Source of the DNA: an uncultured Erysipelotrichaceae bacterium
Lineage (GTDB): Bacteria > Bacillota_I > Bacilli_A > Erysipelotrichales > Erysipelotrichaceae
Direction: 5' to 3'
DNA length: 10,362 nucleotides
Assembly: GCA_937957895.1 (NCBI GenBank)
Contig: CALFEZ010000143.1
Location: 1-10,362 of the forward strand
Shown: piece after piece, positions 7,321 through 10,362 of the stretch
Position numbering within the stretch: position 1 is the stretch's first letter
Layout of the letters: every line of letters starts with the position of its first letter
Notes under the pieces: generated by a model
What the model was told of the DNA's origin: nothing
Database searches by the model: none
What the model saw: the letters and a program-made list of their open reading frames with translations, nothing else
Translations under genes and position numbers: made by a program

Positions 7321-7347
7321 AAACCTTCAGATATCATCTGAAGGTTT
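7321..7347 (-). terminator. Terminator of the aldo/keto reductase gene, overlapping its stop codon
   Basis: A 12-bp perfect stem (AAACCTTCAGAT at 7321-7332, its complement at 7336-7347) with a three-base loop, followed on the minus strand by six T. The TGA stop of the reductase (7336-7334) lies in the loop and at its edge, and the last codons form one arm, so the stop is inside the hairpin. Confidence 0.88.
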
Positions 7348-8263
7348 GATCGATCACGTCGATCTCCTGTTTTGTCAAAACGACATCTGCCGTCTTTAGA
7401 TTCGTCATCACCTGTTCCACTTTTTTGGCTCCCGGGATAAGTGCGGTGATAAAGGGATTAGTAAGATACCAAGCCAGTACGACTTGACTGACTGTGATCC
7501 CTTTTTGGTATGCGATTTGTTTGAGGATTTCGATCTTCTGAAGATTGCGTTTGTATCGATCCGGCATAAAGAGCGGTCTTTTCTTTAATCTTTCCGGTAA
7601 TACCGTATCAACATCATACTTTCCGGTCAACAGTCCGGAAGCAAGCGGAGAGTAAGGGATAAATCCGATCTCATGATCGAGCATGTACTTCTCATAAGTT
7701 CCTTCGATCTTGCGGTCCAACAAGTGATAGAGGTCCTGAACCACGTCCACTTGATTGTTTTTGTTGGCTTGCTTGAGTTGCTCCAGTGAGAAGTTCGACA
7801 CTCCTATCGCACGAATGATCCCTTGATTTTTTAAACTGTGCAAGTAGGCCACGACCTCATCCTTAGGAGTAGCTTCATCCGGAAAATGGACAAAGAAGAT
7901 ATCGATATAGGAGGTCTGAAGTCGTGATAATGCTTCTTGGATCGATCTCTCCAAAAAGGGGATGGAGTTGTCATGTCGAATCTCACCATTATCAACGATA
8001 AAAGAAGCTTTGGTGGCGATCACCACATCTTTTCGACAATCAAGCTCTTTGACGACTTCTCCGATAAGTTCTTCCGATCGTCCAAGTCCATAAAAGTAAG
8101 CCGTATCTATAAAGTTGCCTCCCTGTTTTATAAACTCACGCACGATGTCTTTGCTGGTCGATTCATCGATGTTGGGATAGATGTTATGTCCGCCGATCGC
8201 ATTGGATCCCAATCCGATCGGAAAGATCTTCATGGCTACTTTGGGTATTGTGACTGGTCGCAT
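7334..8263 (-). CDS. Aldo/keto reductase
   Basis: An NAD(P)H-dependent oxidoreductase of 309 residues with the AKR (beta/alpha)8-barrel signature. The catalytic tetrad is complete: Asp53 and Tyr58 (FIDTAYFYG), Lys85 (IATKAS) and His126 (FVHFP). Other family landmarks are GRSEELIGE, IGVSNFS (153-159), YSPLASGLLTGKY (204-216) and the cofactor loop IPGAKKVEQV (276-285). It reduces aldehydes or ketones, or acts on a sugar; the substrate is not predictable. The start is placed at 8263, where AAAGGAGA lies five bases before the ATG. The same frame is open to an ATG at 8341 that overlaps the DUF1003 stop, but that has no ribosome binding site and its extra 26 residues do not fit the family. It lies 74 bases downstream of DUF1003 on the same strand, probably co-transcribed. 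Confidence 0.92.
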   Translation of the reverse strand: MRPVTIPKVAMKIFPIGLGSNAIGGHNIYPNIDESTSKDIVREFIKQGGNFIDTAYFYGLGRSEELIGEVVKELDCRKDVVIATKASFIVDNGEIRHDNSIPFLERSIQEALSRLQTSYIDIFFVHFPDEATPKDEVVAYLHSLKNQGIIRAIGVSNFSLEQLKQANKNNQVDVVQDLYHLLDRKIEGTYEKYMLDHEIGFIPYSPLASGLLTGKYDVDTVLPERLKKRPLFMPDRYKRNLQKIEILKQIAYQKGITVSQVVLAWYLTNPFITALIPGAKKVEQVMTNLKTADVVLTKQEIDVIDQTFR

Positions 8264-8337
8264 ACGTTCTCCTTTGATTGTTTCTTTATACATCATCATG
8301 CCATATCCACCGTCAGATGTCACGAATGAATCGGTGC

Positions 8338-8799
8338 TCATTCATCATCAAGTGGTTCATTTTTCAGCCATCCCATCATTGTTTTTTGCTGTTGTTTGAG
8401 TTCCATGATCTGTACATACAGTTCTTCGATGATAATCTCGGCTTTTTGATCGATCAGAAAATCATTTTCACTGCGGATGCGGTCTTTGGCTTCCTGTCGG
8501 TTTTGTGACATCATGATGATCGGTGCCTGCAATGCTGCAATACATGAGAGGATCAGATTAAGCAAAATGAAAGGATATGGATCAAATGGCTGGTACATCA
8601 ATACCCAACCATTAATAACGATCCAAATCAACAAGATCGAAAGAAAGCCGATGATAAAACCCCAGCTTCCGGCTTTGGCAGCTATCCAGTCAGAAAGACG
8701 CTGACCAAACGTCAATTGTTCCTGCTGAAGTTCGTTGATGTTTTTAGCTTGGCGTTGATCAAACAGTGCCTGGATCTGCTCTTCGGTGGTGTGTTTCAT
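8338..8799 (-). CDS. DUF1003 membrane protein
   Basis: A protein of 153 residues with the DUF1003 core: GQRLSDWIAAKAGSWGFII, a helix about 44-65, FDPYPFILLNLILS (72-85), a second helix about 78-95, and the conserved QAPIIMMSQNRQEAKDR (91-107). The C-terminal 40 residues are charged and likely helical or coiled coil (EIIIEELYVQIMELKQQQK). It sits in the cytoplasmic membrane with cytoplasmic ends; the family has no established function. The start has AAGGA nine bases upstream. It is probably first in an operon with the aldo/keto reductase. Confidence 0.9.
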   Translation of the reverse strand: MKHTTEEQIQALFDQRQAKNINELQQEQLTFGQRLSDWIAAKAGSWGFIIGFLSILLIWIVINGWVLMYQPFDPYPFILLNLILSCIAALQAPIIMMSQNRQEAKDRIRSENDFLIDQKAEIIIEELYVQIMELKQQQKTMMGWLKNEPLDDE

Positions 8800-8830
8800 G
8801 GATGACCATCCTTAATTGTTCATTGTGTCT

Positions 8831-8859
8831 TTCATATGAGATGACCCCAGGGGTCACAA
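8831..8859 (-). promoter_or_regulatory. Candidate promoter of the DUF1003-reductase operon
   Basis: On the minus strand TTGTGA (8854-8859), a 17-base spacer, and TATGAA (8831-8836), each matching consensus at four of six. Transcription would start near 8824, giving a leader of about 25 bases that includes the AAGGA ribosome binding site. Confidence 0.5.
8842..8856. promoter_or_regulatory. Palindrome TGACCCC-A-GGGGTCA, operator candidate
   Basis: A perfect 7+1+7 inverted repeat in the spacer of the candidate promoter, covering three bases of the -35. It is a GC-rich block in an AT-rich gap, and a one-base centre rules out a useful RNA hairpin, so a dimeric repressor site is the natural reading. 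The regulator is unknown; no regulator gene is nearby. Confidence 0.45.
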
Positions 8860-9468
8860 GAAACTTCTAGGACAGGATAACTTACTAGAAGATTGATCTC
8901 CTGATGATCAGTAATCCATTTTTTCGGTCCGAACGATCGAAAATCATTAGGAATCTAGCTGTAGTTGAAACTATGGTCTATGCTTTTTTTGAAGTATCAA
9001 ACACCTAACATCGATATCATTCATAAAAATTCATAGAGATGATAAGAGTTTGTAAGTTTTCATAAAAACAACATCATAATAACATCTTGTTTTATTTTCT
9101 TTATGATGCAAGGTCGTGAGTTGCATCAGTAGAAAACTTCGGATTCATTCGTTTTATTACCAATTTAATTGTGTAATATTAGTCCGTGATTGTCAATTGA
9201 ATCAACAATAAAACACTCATGCAAACATTAATGGTAAAACTGATCTGTCATCATTAAAGTACATTGATCTTGATGGATGTGCTCAAAAGCCGAGATCTTT
9301 GTGATCACAAATCTACTTTAGGCGGATATCTGTCAAAACTTTGCTACAGATATGCTGCTTAATGGATACCCTGTTTCAGCTTGATGAACTCTGTATCGAA
9401 GATGAAAACATCGATATCGATGATCGTATCATCACTCACATCTTTTGATCGGTCATGTGAAATGAGCA
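8860..9468. other. AT-rich gap without an intact gene
   Basis: No reading frame here has a ribosome binding site, a recognisable protein, or more than about 45 codons. Structure seen: CTTCTAG and CTAGAAG inverted repeats (8864-8870, 8885-8891); TAGTT-GA-AACTA (8962-8973); an 8-bp stem with nine-base loop, TGATGCAA to TTGCATCA (9104-9128); the perfect palindrome TTTGTGATCACAAA (9298-9311); and the short coupled frames at 9273-9448. GATC is absent from 8941-9240, as in the gap at 3415-3945. I saw no known small RNA or riboswitch. Confidence 0.5.
9273..9448 (+). pseudogene. Two short coupled frames, possible gene remnant
   Basis: A 29-codon frame (9273-9362, contains CDHKSTLGGYLSKLCYRYAA) ends in TAA, which shares a base with the ATG of a 28-codon frame (9362-9448, contains LDELCIEDENIDIDDRIITH). 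Codon choice in the second (GAT, ATC, GAA) matches the real genes and differs from the surrounding AT-rich DNA. No ribosome binding site precedes either. Most likely the end of a frameshifted gene; two tiny coupled peptides are less likely. I do not recognise the family. Confidence 0.3.
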
Positions 9469-9496
9469 AATGATGTTATAATAATGATGTTATACT
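9469..9496 (+). promoter_or_regulatory. Tandem extended -10 elements on a 12-nt direct repeat
   Basis: AATGATGTTATA occurs at 9469-9480 and again at 9483-9494. Each copy creates an extended -10: TGT-TATAAT (9477-9482) and TGT-TATACT (9491-9496). No good -35 is seen at the right distance, which extended -10 promoters tolerate. Starts near 9489 and 9503 would lie about 35-45 bases before the small membrane protein gene. Confidence 0.5.
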
Positions 9497-9535
9497 AGGG
9501 TTGAAAATCACAGACATATATGATGAAAGGAGGCA

Positions 9536-9778
9536 ATGAAGGAAATTATGAATGATAACAAACCAGAGAACAAGCTTCATGACATGCTTTTCAAAGTCAA
9601 CAATCCAAGTGATCTCATTCTCAAAATCATCATGAATTCATTCATTGCTTTGACTGTCTCTGCTGTTTGGTATACGGTATTTTCAACAAACATCAACGTA
9701 TTTGGTATCACTTATGCATTATATAGCTACTATGCCATCTTCAAATCTCTGTTTGATCGGTCAGACAAAAATGATTGA
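9536..9778 (+). CDS. Small membrane protein with two helices
   Basis: A protein of 80 residues with a polar N-terminus (about 26 residues), two hydrophobic segments (about 28-50 and 54-72) and a short charged tail (DRSDKND). I recognise no family. The start is unclear: AAAGGAGG (9526-9533) is only two bases from the ATG at 9536, while the next Met (codon 5, 9548) has a weaker AAGGA four bases upstream and is 14 bases from the main site. The strong ribosome binding site and tandem -10 elements upstream support a real gene. The acylphosphatase begins 69 bases downstream on the same strand with no clear terminator between, so the two may be co-transcribed. Confidence 0.65.
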   Translation: MKEIMNDNKPENKLHDMLFKVNNPSDLILKIIMNSFIALTVSAVWYTVFSTNINVFGITYALYSYYAIFKSLFDRSDKND

Positions 9779-9847
9779 TTGAATCATTCACCACAACAAG
9801 ATCGCACCATCGGTCTTCTGTCCAAATACGTTGTGGAGGTGATGATG

Positions 9848-10114
9848 ATGATCCGATATCAATTCCGATTCTTTGGACTGGTACAAGGTGTGGGATTCCG
9901 TTTTTATTCCCAGACATTTGCCAAGAGTTTTCAATGCACCGGTTGGGTCCAAAATCTTCCTGATGGCTCCGTTTTGATGGAAATCCAGGGAGATGAGCTC
10001 GACATCGATCGTGTAGTCGATTCACTTAAATCAGTTGGTCATATCCAGATTGAACGAATCGAAAAGAAAGAACTGGATTTGAAGCAGGAAACTACTTTCG
10101 ATTATCGTTTTTGA
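9848..10114 (+). CDS. acyP: Acylphosphatase
   Basis: An acylphosphatase of 88 residues, the usual size. It hydrolyses carboxyl-phosphate bonds such as acetyl phosphate or 1,3-bisphosphoglycerate in the cytoplasm. Both signature regions are present: GLVQGVGFR (10-18) with the phosphate-binding loop and catalytic Arg18, and GWVQNLPDGSV (32-42) with catalytic Asn36. Residue 18 in the loop and Asn36 match the family layout. Three ATG codons in a row (9842, 9845, 9848) follow GGAGG at 9835-9839; the last gives an eight-base spacing and the normal N-terminus MIRYQFRFFG, and 9845 (five bases) is also possible. The frame is open back to 9779, but those extra residues have no family support. Confidence 0.93.
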   Translation: MIRYQFRFFGLVQGVGFRFYSQTFAKSFQCTGWVQNLPDGSVLMEIQGDELDIDRVVDSLKSVGHIQIERIEKKELDLKQETTFDYRF

Positions 10115-10142
10115 TGATCAGGATGTTGCTTAAGAAGACTAA

Positions 10143-10170
10143 AAAAGATGGGAAGTACTTCCCATCTTTT
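10143..10170. terminator. Perfect 28-bp palindromic bidirectional terminator
   Basis: AAAAGATGGGAAGT is followed at once by its exact complement, with GTAC at the centre. It starts 28 bases after the acylphosphatase stop and lies six bases beyond the stop of the minus-strand gene. The stem carries its own A and T runs at both ends, so it works for both converging genes. Confidence 0.9.
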
Positions 10171-10176
10171 CATATC

Positions 10177-10362
10177 CTATAACCCGAAGTCGTTTTGATA
10201 ACTGATCAGACTGACATTGATCACACCTTCGATCTGCTTCAGTTTTTCCACAAAGACATCTTTCCCTTCTTTATAATCGATGTCATAGGTCAGTTCCACA
10301 TGATCTCCGCTGATCTGTTTGCTGCGAAGTTTGTGTTTAGGTAGTTTATCAATGGCTCTTGC
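10177..10362 (-). CDS. C-terminal end of a gene, possibly DUF4956/MgtC-like
   Basis: The last 61 codons and TAG stop of a minus-strand gene that starts beyond the right edge. The fragment runs from ARAIDKLPKHKLRSKQI through YDIDYKEGKDVFVEKLKQIE to GVINVSLISYQNDFGL. The pattern of a beta strand, an FxxKLxxIxGV helix end and a VSLISY strand is that of a small ACT-like or ferredoxin-like C-terminal domain. I recall similar ends (GVxxVSLVSY) in DUF4956 membrane proteins and in some MgtC relatives, but this rests on memory of a short motif. It shares the terminator at 10143-10170 with the acylphosphatase. That it is coding is likely; the family is uncertain. Confidence 0.55.
   Translation of the reverse strand, partial: ARAIDKLPKHKLRSKQISGDHVELTYDIDYKEGKDVFVEKLKQIEGVINVSLISYQNDFGL

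Noticed and set aside
8264..8341. Longer aldo/keto reductase starting in an ATGA overlap with the DUF1003 stop
   Set aside because: No ribosome binding site at 8341, and the family N-terminus begins at the Met with AAAGGAGA five bases upstream.
8904..9008. Plus-strand frame of 34 codons (MISNPFFRSERSKIIR...)
   Set aside because: No ribosome binding site and no similarity I recognise; kept only as a note that the gap might hold further remnants.
9298..9311. CRP/FNR binding site
   Set aside because: The half-sites abut, whereas CRP needs a six-base and FNR a four-base spacer.
9770..9788. Hairpin AATGATT/AATCATT over the small membrane protein stop as a terminator
   Set aside because: Only seven AT-rich pairs and no T-run.
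9779..9847. Longer acylphosphatase from the ATG at 9779
   Set aside because: The extra residues do not belong to the family; GGAGG at 9835-9839 supports the ATG cluster at 9842-9848.

Overview
The window is a stretch of bacterial chromosome of low-to-moderate GC, by eye around 40-42%. Strong AGGAG-type ribosome binding sites, normal use of TGA as a stop (tryptophan is TGG throughout), an Fpg homologue of a type I recall from Firmicutes, and a secreted subtilase with a Gram-positive-style signal peptide suggest a member of the Bacillota or a close relative that does not reassign TGA (for example Erysipelotrichia- or Izemoplasmatales-like). The genus cannot be fixed from the sequence. It looks like core and housekeeping-type chromosome with short transcription units: no transposase, phage gene, CRISPR array, tRNA or rRNA was seen.

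Layout, left to right. Positions 1-364 (-) hold the N-terminal third of an ADP-ribosylglycohydrolase of the J1-crystallin type. Positions 544-1029 (-) encode a membrane protein with two zinc ribbons, and 1129-2397 (-) an ion transporter of the ArsB/NhaD/SLC13 (IT) superfamily. Divergent from it, 2584-3414 (+) encodes an Fpg/Nei-family protein that lacks the catalytic N-terminal proline. A 530-bp AT-rich gap follows, possibly holding an eroded minus-strand gene that shares a bidirectional terminator with the Fpg-like gene. Positions 3946-5868 (+) encode a secreted subtilisin-family protease with two InlB-type repeats and an Ig-like C-terminus. Positions 5932-7263 (-) encode a MATE multidrug exporter; the two genes converge on one shared terminator.

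Positions 8263-7334 (-) encode an aldo/keto reductase and 8799-8338 (-) a DUF1003 membrane protein. These two probably form an operon driven by a promoter that contains a near-perfect palindrome (a possible operator). A gap of about 735 bp (8800-9535) holds only short, possibly degenerate reading frames. Then come a small two-helix membrane protein (9536-9778, +), an acylphosphatase (9848-10114, +), and the C-terminal end of a minus-strand gene (10177-10362) that may be of the DUF4956/MgtC-like type. The last two converge on a perfect 28-bp palindromic terminator.

The genes do not form one pathway. The common threads are membrane transport and envelope functions (transporter, MATE, DUF1003, zinc-ribbon membrane protein, secreted protease) and small housekeeping hydrolases and oxidoreductases. 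I did not find a convincing new multi-gene system. The points most worth a second look are the very high density of GATC, the Fpg-like protein without its catalytic proline, the operator-like palindrome in the DUF1003 promoter, a terminator hairpin that contains a stop codon, and the two gaps with possible gene remnants.
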